53,265 nucleotides of DNA from a virus, in the IMG/VR virus record IMGVR_UViG_3300042374_000254, positions 1 through 53,265 of that record. One strand, 5' to 3'. The notes beneath the pieces were generated by a model. The model was not told where the DNA came from. It saw only the letters and a program-made list of their open reading frames with translations, and did not search any database. Shown here piece after piece: positions 36,576 through 44,109 of the stretch (its first letter is position 1; every line of letters begins with the position of its first letter). The position numbers were made by a program, and so were the translations under genes.

Positions 36576-37145
36576 TTATAGGTCGAGGTTCAATAATGCA
36601 TAACCATCATCATCAGCAGAACCTAAATAAGTTCCAACTTTAGCACCACCGCTACCACCATAAATAGTAGCATTGGTTTCCAATTCACCATTAGCGTTAA
36701 TGAAAGCAGAGTTACCAGCAGTAGCTCCAGTTGCATAAGCCAAGATGACGCCACGCTTGAGAACTGGTACGGTTTGTCCAGAGACAACGGCACTCAATTC
36801 AGCAGCTTTGCGAGGGTTATAGATTAGTTTCTCGCCGTTTTCGTCTGTTTCACGAACGTCATTGAGAAGAAGTCCGACAACCTTACCCAAGTCGCCAGTA
36901 CCAGCAGTGGTAACGCGAGCAGTGGTAGAATAACGATCAGAAACTACGTTGCTGTAAGAAGCTCCAACAGCAGTAGCTGATGTAATATTTAGAGCATCAT
37001 CGGTATTTTTCCAACCGGCTCCAAGAACTTTAACGAAAGTTCCTTTGTTTACAGTTTCGAGATCGAAAGCGAACATGTTGATAACTTCATGCTCACCATA
37101 ACCACGAAATGGTTTAATTAATCTTTTAGTAGATGAATATGGCAT
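36576..37145 (-). CDS. Capsid decoration (cement) protein candidate
   Basis: The 189-residue product is a beta-rich, Ala/Gly/Thr/Val-rich protein with an initial PYSSTKRLIKPFRGYGEHEV segment, then alternating strands (VKVLGAGW, GKVVGLLLNDVRE, VPVLKRGVILAYATG). This profile and its place between the protease-scaffold and the major capsid gene match head-decoration or stabilising proteins. The codon usage is GC-richer than surrounding genes, suggesting high expression. An AGGAAAACACT upstream of ATG 37145 is a reasonable Shine-Dalgarno. Confidence is moderate because no family-diagnostic motif is visible. Confidence 0.65.
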   Translation of the reverse strand: MPYSSTKRLIKPFRGYGEHEVINMFAFDLETVNKGTFVKVLGAGWKNTDDALNITSATAVGASYSNVVSDRYSTTARVTTAGTGDLGKVVGLLLNDVRETDENGEKLIYNPRKAAELSAVVSGQTVPVLKRGVILAYATGATAGNSAFINANGELETNATIYGGSGGAKVGTYLGSADDDGYALLNLDL

Positions 37146-37176
37146 AGTGTTTTCCTATTATATATTTATTGTTTGT

Positions 37177-37827
37177 TTATTTTGTAATAACGAAGCCTTC
37201 GTCATTAAAAGCTGATTGATATTTTTGCTTAATTGTCTTTGATGGAGCAACAACGCCAGCAGTGATCTTGTCAGCTTGCTGAGTTCCATTGCTGATAGCA
37301 TCATCAACGACAGTAGCATTTTCGGTAGAAGCAACAACTTGGTTATCCTCTGTAGCCATTGTCTCTTTTTTCTCTTGTTTTGGCATCTTAGAAGCTTTAT
37401 AAGCCTTGTTCTTCTCCTTCATTAGAACGCCCATTTTCTTTTTGTAGGCGGCGAAAGAATCCTCATCCAAATCTCTGATATCGTTAGCAATTACTTCTCT
37501 ATCTTCTGAATCAAGATCGAACTCCTCATCAAGTCCAGCCATTCTGGAAGAAAATAGTTCTTGCTTCTCCTTAGAAGCTTTTTCTTGTTGTAGGGTTTCT
37601 AAAGATTGCTTGAGAGCCTCAAGCTCCTTCTTTAGGTTTTCAGAATCGGCAGAGAGACTAGTATACTTCTCTTCAGCGTCCTTGATTGCGTCTTCTTTAG
37701 CTTTCTTTTCAGCAGCAAATTTCTCAGAGGCTTCCTTGAGTTGCTCTCCGATAAAATCTCTGATGGAAGAAGCGGTTGCTTCTTTAAGCAAGTCATCAGT
37801 AATTTGCGATACTTCAGATATTTTCAT
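37177..37827 (-). CDS. Possible nested scaffold product from internal start
   Basis: The internal ATG at 37827 (residue 274 of the fusion) opens a 216-residue scaffold beginning MKISEVSQIT. GAAAGAAAG lies just upstream and could act as a weak ribosome binding site. Nested scaffolds of this type are known in lambda (Nu3 within C). This is a proposal, since the sequence alone does not prove internal initiation. Confidence 0.4.
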   Translation of the reverse strand: MKISEVSQITDDLLKEATASSIRDFIGEQLKEASEKFAAEKKAKEDAIKDAEEKYTSLSADSENLKKELEALKQSLETLQQEKASKEKQELFSSRMAGLDEEFDLDSEDREVIANDIRDLDEDSFAAYKKKMGVLMKEKNKAYKASKMPKQEKKETMATEDNQVVASTENATVVDDAISNGTQQADKITAGVVAPSKTIKQKYQSAFNDEGFVITK

Positions 37828-38646
37828 ATTCTTTCTTTCGATAATTACATTAGATTCTAAGGTTTGTGAAATTTCTTCTGCTTTTTGCTGCACTATTTCT
37901 TCTGATTCTGGTTTTTTGACACTAACGCCGACAACATCAGCAGCAGGATTTGCAGTTAAACCAATTCCGAGGGGAAGTACTCTTCCTTTAATTTTACGGT
38001 AAACAGATTGATTTTCGCTTAGTCTTCCACTACCACCGTATCCAGTTAATTTACCTTTAATCTTCTCAATCTCTTCTTTGTTGGAAATGATAGAAGCATT
38101 TTCAATATTCTTCTCGCCTCCTTCTAAAACAGCTATTTCAAAGTCATTAAATCCCAACTCCCAAGAAGCACTAACCTTCATGTAATTATTGGACGTAGGA
38201 TCGTTTGACTCTTCTATTGTATTTGCGAGATCTTTATTTACTATTTTCCAAATGACACCGCCAAGAGTAACATTATATGGTTCTTTTTTATCTTTTACTT
38301 GCTCTTCTGTAAGAGGCAAATCAGTTCCAAACTCAGAAAATCCTGCTGATAAAATAACGCCAACTATATTTGAGCGATTATGTTCAATGTTAATTGGCTT
38401 ATTTATAAAATTTTTATATACTTCAGTAGCGATAGAAGAATCAATTACGTCTCCATTTTTATTAACACGATTTACAACGCAAGCATTAAAAGCAATAGGC
38501 AAAAGGTCCATATTAGACTCAGCATTAACTTCAGGAATGAAATTCCCTACATCAACTAAGCTGGCTAATGATAGATATTTATCTTTTTCCTCAGATACTA
38601 AAGGTCTTATTGAGGAACTAAATGTTGTTAAAAAATCAAAATTCAT
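37177..38646 (-). CDS. Prohead protease fused to scaffold
   Basis: The 489-residue product has an assemblin-type protease in the first about 210 residues: NKPINIEHNRSNIVGVILS with candidate catalytic H89, and MKVSASWELG with S159 or S161. Residues about 274-489 form a scaffold: the helical segment MKISEVSQITDDLLKEATAS, a long Glu/Lys coiled coil at about 295-370, and an acidic hinge. Proteolysis of the scaffold during head maturation is the known role in such systems. An internal ATG at 37827 could also make a scaffold-only product from the same mRNA. The gene lies directly upstream of the cement and capsid genes. Family and role are clear; exact catalytic residues are read by eye. Confidence 0.85.
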   Translation of the reverse strand: MNFDFLTTFSSSIRPLVSEEKDKYLSLASLVDVGNFIPEVNAESNMDLLPIAFNACVVNRVNKNGDVIDSSIATEVYKNFINKPINIEHNRSNIVGVILSAGFSEFGTDLPLTEEQVKDKKEPYNVTLGGVIWKIVNKDLANTIEESNDPTSNNYMKVSASWELGFNDFEIAVLEGGEKNIENASIISNKEEIEKIKGKLTGYGGSGRLSENQSVYRKIKGRVLPLGIGLTANPAADVVGVSVKKPESEEIVQQKAEEISQTLESNVIIERKNMKISEVSQITDDLLKEATASSIRDFIGEQLKEASEKFAAEKKAKEDAIKDAEEKYTSLSADSENLKKELEALKQSLETLQQEKASKEKQELFSSRMAGLDEEFDLDSEDREVIANDIRDLDEDSFAAYKKKMGVLMKEKNKAYKASKMPKQEKKETMATEDNQVVASTENATVVDDAISNGTQQADKITAGVVAPSKTIKQKYQSAFNDEGFVITK

Positions 38647-38648
38647 AT

Positions 38649-38951
38649 TTATTCTAGGAAATAATTAATACTGCCGATTGAATTTGCAGGAGAAATAGCG
38701 ACACCTGAAAAATCAGGAACATCTATTGGAACTGAAAGATTGCAATTACCTTGAGCAATATAAGCCAAAACGCTTCCGGTCGCAGTTGCGCTTGCGTTCA
38801 TTAATGTAATAGCATTATTAGTAGCTGTAATATCAGTAATAAAAATTCTTGAATTTCCACTATTAGGAGGTTGAATTACTACACCAGAAGTAGTAAAATT
38901 AACGGTAATACCATTTACCGCAGCTACTCCATTTTGAATAAAAGATTTCAT
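38649..38951 (-). CDS. Small beta-rich virion protein, hypothetical
   Basis: The 100-residue product is Asn/Ser/Thr/Ile-rich with strand-like stretches (GITVNFTTSGVVIQPPNSG, RIFITDITATNNAITLMNAS) and no Cys cluster or membrane segment. It ends 2 nt before the protease-scaffold gene and starts right after the DUF5856-like gene. The composition resembles small head or tail proteins. I do not recognise it. Confidence 0.5.
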   Translation of the reverse strand: MKSFIQNGVAAVNGITVNFTTSGVVIQPPNSGNSRIFITDITATNNAITLMNASATATGSVLAYIAQGNCNLSVPIDVPDFSGVAISPANSIGSINYFLE

Positions 38952-39317
38952 TTATTTTAAAGTTATAAGATATTTAGTTTTATTAACACTTCCTAAAATT
39001 TCATCTCTAATATTTAAAAGGTCAGTGTCCTTGGCGGGATCTAACTGAGAAGGCAAATCAGAACTAAGAAAAGAAATGAAATTATTCATAGACTCTAATG
39101 GGCTAATAGATTTATAATTTTGAAGAGTTAGTACAAATGAATCTTTAGCTACAATACGACCATATTTACCCATAAAAACCTCAACAAATTCATCAATGTG
39201 ACCAGAAAGACTATCGTACAACTCTCCAAAACTCTCATGCTCTGAATAGCCATAAGTTTGCCAATGAAAAATTTTGACTTGATTTTGAAATTCTAGCATT
39301 GCGGATAAGATATTCAT
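38952..39317 (-). CDS. DUF5856-like ferritin-like small protein
   Basis: The 121-residue product opens with a helical motif at about 10-50, QVKIFHWQTYGYSEHESFG followed by LYDSLSGHIDEFVEVFMG and KYGRIV. I recall this combination from DUF5856, a family in phages and large eukaryotic viruses. H19, W20, H27, D34, H38, D40 and E44 give a Dps/ferritin-like pattern (HW...H...D..E), so a metal or ferritin-like helical fold is possible; enzyme activity is unknown. It is in the block between the portal and the protease. A GTGTAC-type motif lies just upstream. Confidence 0.65.
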   Translation of the reverse strand: MNILSAMLEFQNQVKIFHWQTYGYSEHESFGELYDSLSGHIDEFVEVFMGKYGRIVAKDSFVLTLQNYKSISPLESMNNFISFLSSDLPSQLDPAKDTDLLNIRDEILGSVNKTKYLITLK

Positions 39318-39320
39318 ATT

Positions 39321-39337
39321 CTTTAATATTTGTACAC
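39321..39337 (-). promoter_or_regulatory. GTGTACAAATATTAAAG motif
   Basis: A variant of the recurrent motif in the 23-nt gap upstream of ATG 39317. Confidence 0.38.
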
Positions 39338-39340
39338 TTT

Positions 39341-40306
39341 TTAACCTATTTGAATTAACTGGTCTTGTGTTTTAGTAAGGAGATCGCCTTTTTTATATGT
39401 TGGCCCTTCATTTGTGACTTCATAAGAAATCACTTTGCCCATGCGATCAGGTAGTTCTTTTATTTCTTTAATAATTCCTTCGCTGCCAAAATGATAACAG
39501 GCTCTATTAATGTTTCTTACCATTTTGCCAACCATAAACATTGGAGTCATATAGTTAGCTTCTGTTAGTTCTGGGCCTTCTCCAGCGTCTTCAGACTCAT
39601 CTTCGGATTCATCTTCGGATTCGTTTTCAGATTCAGCGCCATCTTGTTTTAAAAAACCCCCTTTTGGATAAACTAAGTAAGTGTGGATAGCGTTTATATT
39701 ATGTTCAGTTATAGCGATTTTATTTATGATCCAAGGCTCTGAAATTTCTAAAGCAATCTCTGGATCTGTTTGAATCTTTACAATTAAATCTTGTAGTTTA
39801 TCTACGCAAAGAGAGAATTGACCGACAGCCATTTCCGCAGCATCTTGGCTATGATACATCATCTCTTCGACATCATCTTCAATGGGAATATCGTCAGCCT
39901 TAGAAAGATCTGGATAAATATTTAATAAATCTTCTTGATTCCAAAGAGTCTTTCCATCCCAATTATCTTGATAAACTTCAATTGAAGCATTGGTATAGTC
40001 TGTTACTGACTTCTTGGCTTCCCACATCTTACAAGACCAATAATTAGCTTTCCATTTTGGACCGGGATTTTTATCGCAACCATGTCTAGCTCTATAGCTC
40101 TTTCTGCGAGCAGGTTGGTCTCGCTTAATAGTCATATTTGGATCACCAAAATTAACTTTAACGACATTTCCTTTTTCGTTTTTTACATAAACAGAGAACT
40201 TCTTTGGGCCTTTAGGAGTTCTAAAAGGTTTGTTGAGAGTCTTCTTCTCTTTGTCTGCGGCGACAATCTTAAATGAGATATCTATTTCTAGTTCTTTGTT
40301 TTTCAT
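39341..40306 (-). CDS. Conserved phage protein with RHxC...YWSCKMW motif
   Basis: The 321-residue product has an N-terminal domain with VYVKNEKGNVVKVNFGDPNM, then ARHGCDKNPGPKWKANYWSC and KMW (about 72-95). I recall this motif from a family of unknown function (possibly DUF5872) in phages and giant viruses; this needs a profile check. The central part is helical, and an acidic low-complexity stretch (SENESEDESEDESED) at about 226-245 links to a C-terminal small beta domain (VGKMVRNINRACYHF, YEVTNEGPTYKKGDLL) that reads like an SH3/KOW barrel. The 1-nt spacing to the 40308 gene suggests co-translation. Function unknown; virion association is plausible by position. Confidence 0.6.
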   Translation of the reverse strand: MKNKELEIDISFKIVAADKEKKTLNKPFRTPKGPKKFSVYVKNEKGNVVKVNFGDPNMTIKRDQPARRKSYRARHGCDKNPGPKWKANYWSCKMWEAKKSVTDYTNASIEVYQDNWDGKTLWNQEDLLNIYPDLSKADDIPIEDDVEEMMYHSQDAAEMAVGQFSLCVDKLQDLIVKIQTDPEIALEISEPWIINKIAITEHNINAIHTYLVYPKGGFLKQDGAESENESEDESEDESEDAGEGPELTEANYMTPMFMVGKMVRNINRACYHFGSEGIIKEIKELPDRMGKVISYEVTNEGPTYKKGDLLTKTQDQLIQIG

Positions 40307-40307
40307 A

Positions 40308-40877
40308 TTAAATATATTCCAACCAGTTTGCTTTTTCTTGTTCTGTGTCTAAGTATAAATCATTCTCATCTTCAAAATCATAATCAAGATTATAATCTTG
40401 AATATCAGTATCTGCTTGAGAAAAATCACTATCATTTGGCTCCCAAGAATCAGAGATATCAATCTCTGAAGCTCTAGCTACATCGCTATCAGCTTTGCGA
40501 TAAGAATCTTTAACTGGTTTACCAGCCATCATTCTTAGGAATGTATTCACACGGGCCATTGCCCATTGTCCTCTAGTTTTTCCGGGTCTATGGCTTGAAC
40601 TAAAAGCACCGGCACCTCTACGATAAACTTTTTTTAATTGAGAAAGGGAGACTTTTTTAGAGTACTTGCTGTTATGCTCTTTAACTTTAGCTTTTAAAGC
40701 TTCTACTACTTTAGCAGAAAACTCTATTGCCTTATCGCTTTTTGTCCCTGCGCTACCGGCAGGATTTTTGCTAGAACCTTTGCGCCTTTCAGAGGGTTTC
40801 GAAGGGGTCTGAGCAGAGCTTTTAGGCCCAGACCTCTTTGATTCTAAAATTTCAATTTCTAAACCCTGTAGATTCAT
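40308..40877 (-). CDS. DUF6321-like conserved protein
   Basis: The 189-residue product has a basic N-terminal domain with KPSERRKGSSKNPAGSAGTK at about 26-45, a helix with VVEALKAKVKEHNSKYSKKV, and the block YRRGAGAFSSSHRPGKTRGQ followed by WAMARVNTFL at about 85-115. I recall this as DUF6321, found in phages and in large eukaryotic viruses; the match is by memory. The C-terminal about 60 residues are strongly acidic (Asp/Glu). It is probably nucleic-acid-associated or capsid-internal, but no experimental function is known to me. The TATAAATA-containing motif 10 nt upstream of the ATG may be its promoter. Confidence 0.62.
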   Translation of the reverse strand: MNLQGLEIEILESKRSGPKSSAQTPSKPSERRKGSSKNPAGSAGTKSDKAIEFSAKVVEALKAKVKEHNSKYSKKVSLSQLKKVYRRGAGAFSSSHRPGKTRGQWAMARVNTFLRMMAGKPVKDSYRKADSDVARASEIDISDSWEPNDSDFSQADTDIQDYNLDYDFEDENDLYLDTEQEKANWLEYI

Positions 40878-40886
40878 ATTTTGTAG

Positions 40887-40902
40887 CTTATTATTTATAC
40901 AC
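40887..40902 (-). promoter_or_regulatory. T4-late-like GTGTATAAATAATAAG motif
   Basis: The minus strand contains TATAAATA, identical to the T4 late promoter core, inside the recurrent GTGTA-type motif. It precedes the 40877 start by 9 nt. A gp55-like sigma factor is encoded at 47995-48687. Confidence 0.5.
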
Positions 40903-40924
40903 TAAAATTTAACGATTAAGGAAA

Positions 40925-42199
40925 TTATAATGGACCATTGGTATTAAAATTCGTGTAGCTTAATCCTTTCAATAGTCCGCTCATAAACAAACCATTAGAA
41001 TGAGGGTAAGAATTTAAATCCATATCACAATAAAAACTAAAATCTAAAACAGCATTTGCGCCGATTGAAGAGTCATAAGATAAGTCTTTGAATTTTGCGC
41101 CTCTGATATCATATCTAATAATCGTATCAGAACTCTTATTCATCTTAATAACAATATCGTATTTAGAATTGGATCTTATATCTGATAATAAATCTCCTGA
41201 ATAGTTTAAATTCCTATAAATAGTAGAAAAAGATCCTTCAACAGTAATTGGAGTGTTTATTTGTCTATCTACGGGATAGACATAGCCTAATGTTTTTAAA
41301 GGTTCTCTTTCTAGCGGAACACTAAAGTTGAAACTTTGTATTGCGGCGTCTTGAACTATTCTATTAGACTTAGTTTTAGAAACAGAATTTATGTCATATA
41401 TATCAATAACAATCTCACCGGGAAGCAAAACAGAAATAGCATTTCCAGTTTCTTCTACTAATGAATTGTAGTTTGGAATGTTGAAACGAACTCCAGTATT
41501 TAGTGAGCCGCTCTTTGGATTTAAATAAGGAGATACTGCGTTTATTCCAGAAGAATAATACATTACATTATCAGCCGTATAATTAACGGTAGCTTTAGGA
41601 AAATCATTTACTTGAGCCTGAACTCCATAAGAAGTTATGTAGCAATTACCAAAAGCCAAGACTGGAAACCCAGAAATATTGTTTCCTATTGCGTCTGTAT
41701 TATTTGGAGTGATAGTTAAGAATAAATTGCGCTGGTCTCTGTATTTAAATGGATACTTGAATGTATTGTTAGTGGCTTGAGTCAAGTCTGTATTAAAAGC
41801 GTAACTTTGATCTCCAAAAGAAAATCCAGAAAGGATATTGCCACTAGGATAAACTTGACCGCCATCAAATTGATCTAAGTTTGGAGGCCCAAGATCAACA
41901 TAGAAACCCATGCGAGCTTCATTTCTTAAATCTTTTATGTTATAATTAAAACTAATACTGACATCAGGAGGAGTTAAGATATAATCATAAATTGCAGAAG
42001 CATTTCCAATCTCTGAGAATCTTAATGGCTGAGTATTGATTTGATAGCTGAATTGATTTATTCTTTTAAGAGGCTGAATTAAATTATAAACTCCAGTATT
42101 GAATAAGTTACCATTTGGATCAGAAAAAAAGTAGCCACTCGCTGGAGCAGGTCCAACGAATAGCAATTCGTTATTATATATTACTCTATTTGTAGCCAT
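40925..42199 (-). CDS. Tail tube-like protein (paralogue of the 8686..9870 product)
   Basis: The 424-residue product begins MATNRVIYNNELLF and aligns with the 8686..9870 protein throughout: an N-terminal RINQFSYQINTQPLRFSEIG segment, IQSFNFSVPLEREPLKTLG, a YPVDRQINTPITVEGSFS strand, SSIGAN and GLFMSG at the end. Both lack membrane segments and cysteine clusters. Its place directly after the portal gene, far from the tape measure, differs from the other copy. It could form a neck ring, tail terminator or second tube species. The start overlaps the portal stop at 42199. The paralogy is directly visible in the sequence; the exact role is inference. Confidence 0.68.
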   Translation of the reverse strand: MATNRVIYNNELLFVGPAPASGYFFSDPNGNLFNTGVYNLIQPLKRINQFSYQINTQPLRFSEIGNASAIYDYILTPPDVSISFNYNIKDLRNEARMGFYVDLGPPNLDQFDGGQVYPSGNILSGFSFGDQSYAFNTDLTQATNNTFKYPFKYRDQRNLFLTITPNNTDAIGNNISGFPVLAFGNCYITSYGVQAQVNDFPKATVNYTADNVMYYSSGINAVSPYLNPKSGSLNTGVRFNIPNYNSLVEETGNAISVLLPGEIVIDIYDINSVSKTKSNRIVQDAAIQSFNFSVPLEREPLKTLGYVYPVDRQINTPITVEGSFSTIYRNLNYSGDLLSDIRSNSKYDIVIKMNKSSDTIIRYDIRGAKFKDLSYDSSIGANAVLDFSFYCDMDLNSYPHSNGLFMSGLLKGLSYTNFNTNGPL

Positions 42200-44085
42200 T
42201 ATATTTTGCTATGGTAAAGCAAACTAGCCATGTAAGAATCGACTTGATGCTCACAAGCTATTTCGTGAATTTCTTCAATTCTTTGTGGATTTTTGTCAAC
42301 AGGAGTTTCGATATACTCACTTATTTTAGAAGCCCAATTAGACTTGTCTTCATTAGCGACAATAATCTTAGTAATATCAAGAGCGACTTCTTTTTGTTTA
42401 TCGTTTAGTTTTTTAAGCTTGTGTTTTTTCTTTAGAGAATTTTCTACTTCTTCTCCTAGTTTGTTTGTAGCTTCTACAATGTTTTTTAATTTCATAACAC
42501 TGTAATTAGCCTTGGAAGAGGTGCCAATTGGTTTAACGTTTTTGGTAGTTTGTTTAATTCCAGTGGTTCCTCCGGGTCTACCTGCTTCTACTTTAGGACC
42601 ACCAATTAGAGGCTGATAAAATCCTTTGTCTTTTAAATCAACAAATGATGTTTGAGATTGCACAGACTCATCTGGCGTTGGCAGAACGCCTGTTTCAATT
42701 GCTTTGAGACCTTCTTCTGGAGTAAGAACGCCAAGCTCAATAAGACGAGTATAAATTCTATTAAGATTTTGATCTGTCTTAAGATCCATATCTTCAAAGA
42801 AAGGAGTGGGAAATACTTTAAATCCGATCTCTTTAGAAATTCTCTTAACTTCAGGAAGTAGAAAGTCAGTTACGAAAGCTTGTCTAGCCTGTAGTAATTT
42901 TTGACTCAATAAGGAAATCTTTGCACTAGTATTTGCAAACTTTTCATTTCCTGTTAGAATATTATTTAATCCGATATTGATATCCTTATCAATTACTTCA
43001 TACTTTTTAGGGTCAAGAATGTCAGCAATTTGAGGAATAACAAACTCCGCTTTTGTTGTATAATCTGCAATTAAAACTCTGCCAATCGATTGATTAGCGA
43101 AGAGATTCTGCATCGTTTTTAAGTTTTCTTGGTTAACGCCACCCTTATCAGGTTCAGCACCCATCGTTACAAGCAAGATGACTTGCTGGATCGTCCTTGT
43201 AAGAGCCATATCCATACGGCGCATTTCAATTTTCGCACTAATGTCTTCAAGAACTGGGAAACCCATTGGTACAGCAAAAGGTTCATAGTCTTGCTTCTTG
43301 TAAAATACAGCATAAAACTTCTTAGTATCTAAATGTAAGAGAACCGCTGTAGCTTTTCCTTTTAAAACTTGCTCTTTTACTAATGGATCAAGAGAGTCTA
43401 ATATTTCTTTGTCTTCTTCTGTTCTTGGATTTCTAATTTGCTCAAGTTCGTAATCAGTCAATACTTTATAGTACTGTCCTCTATTGAAAGAAAGGTTGCC
43501 ATTTACTTGAACATCTGCTGGATTAATAATTATATATCTAGCAGGTAAAGAAACTTTTGCCGCCAAAGCTTCAGATCCAAAAACTTGGCTAATTTTAGAG
43601 ATATCTTCTTCTCTTATGTTAGTGTCGTATCTGTAAATAAAAACATTTCCAGAACGATAATACTCTCTAAAGAATTTATCTTGCAGAGCCGTAATATTTA
43701 TCTTGTTAAATAAAGCTTGAAAGAAATCTCTTGCGCTTTTATTGCCGCCTTTAAGATGTATATTGCCACAAGACAATTCTGACATTAGATCAATTGTGTT
43801 TCTAAAAAGGCCAAAATTATAATAAGCTTTTTGGCATAAGATTACAGTATCTCTTACGTCAATATTGGACTTATTATAATTATACCCAGTGGCATAATTA
43901 AATGGCACCATTCCATCATCAATATTGCGAAAACGATCCGTTCTCTCAATCGTTGATGCGGCATTTCTACGGCTTCTTGTCTCGGTAACTCTGCTTGCTA
44001 CGCCGCCATGAGCAGGAGTAGAGCCTTCTACCATCATTGGAGCGAAAGAAGATTCCTCAAATTTTTCTTTTTTAACCTTTGCCAT
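42199..44085 (-). CDS. Portal protein
   Basis: The 628-residue product comes directly after the large terminase gene and before head genes. It has the portal order: N-terminal wing helices, a stem-like helix with MRRMDMALTRTIQQVILLVT, a GLNNILTGNEKFANTSAKIS crown segment and the LGVLTPEEGLKAIETGVLP motif typical of portal C-terminal parts. The last about 120 residues are Lys-rich helical, longer than in small phages. The portal makes the dodecameric channel at the head vertex for DNA entry. A GTGTAA motif lies 3 nt upstream of the ATG. The assignment is strong from position and motif order. Confidence 0.88.
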   Translation of the reverse strand: MAKVKKEKFEESSFAPMMVEGSTPAHGGVASRVTETRSRRNAASTIERTDRFRNIDDGMVPFNYATGYNYNKSNIDVRDTVILCQKAYYNFGLFRNTIDLMSELSCGNIHLKGGNKSARDFFQALFNKINITALQDKFFREYYRSGNVFIYRYDTNIREEDISKISQVFGSEALAAKVSLPARYIIINPADVQVNGNLSFNRGQYYKVLTDYELEQIRNPRTEEDKEILDSLDPLVKEQVLKGKATAVLLHLDTKKFYAVFYKKQDYEPFAVPMGFPVLEDISAKIEMRRMDMALTRTIQQVILLVTMGAEPDKGGVNQENLKTMQNLFANQSIGRVLIADYTTKAEFVIPQIADILDPKKYEVIDKDINIGLNNILTGNEKFANTSAKISLLSQKLLQARQAFVTDFLLPEVKRISKEIGFKVFPTPFFEDMDLKTDQNLNRIYTRLIELGVLTPEEGLKAIETGVLPTPDESVQSQTSFVDLKDKGFYQPLIGGPKVEAGRPGGTTGIKQTTKNVKPIGTSSKANYSVMKLKNIVEATNKLGEEVENSLKKKHKLKKLNDKQKEVALDITKIIVANEDKSNWASKISEYIETPVDKNPQRIEEIHEIACEHQVDSYMASLLYHSKI

Positions 44086-44088
44086 AAG

Positions 44089-44106
44089 CCTAATAATTAA
44101 TTACAC
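44089..44106 (-). promoter_or_regulatory. GTGTAATTAATTATTAGG motif before portal gene
   Basis: A full match to the recurrent motif, 3 nt upstream of the portal ATG and just after the terminase stop. Confidence 0.45.
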
Positions 44107-44109
44107 ATT

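Noticed and set aside
37610-38668. Plus-strand ORFs of 130 and 159 codons opposite the protease-scaffold
   Set aside because: Antisense of Glu/Lys-rich coiled-coil coding sequence gives Ser/Phe/Leu-rich frames by chance.
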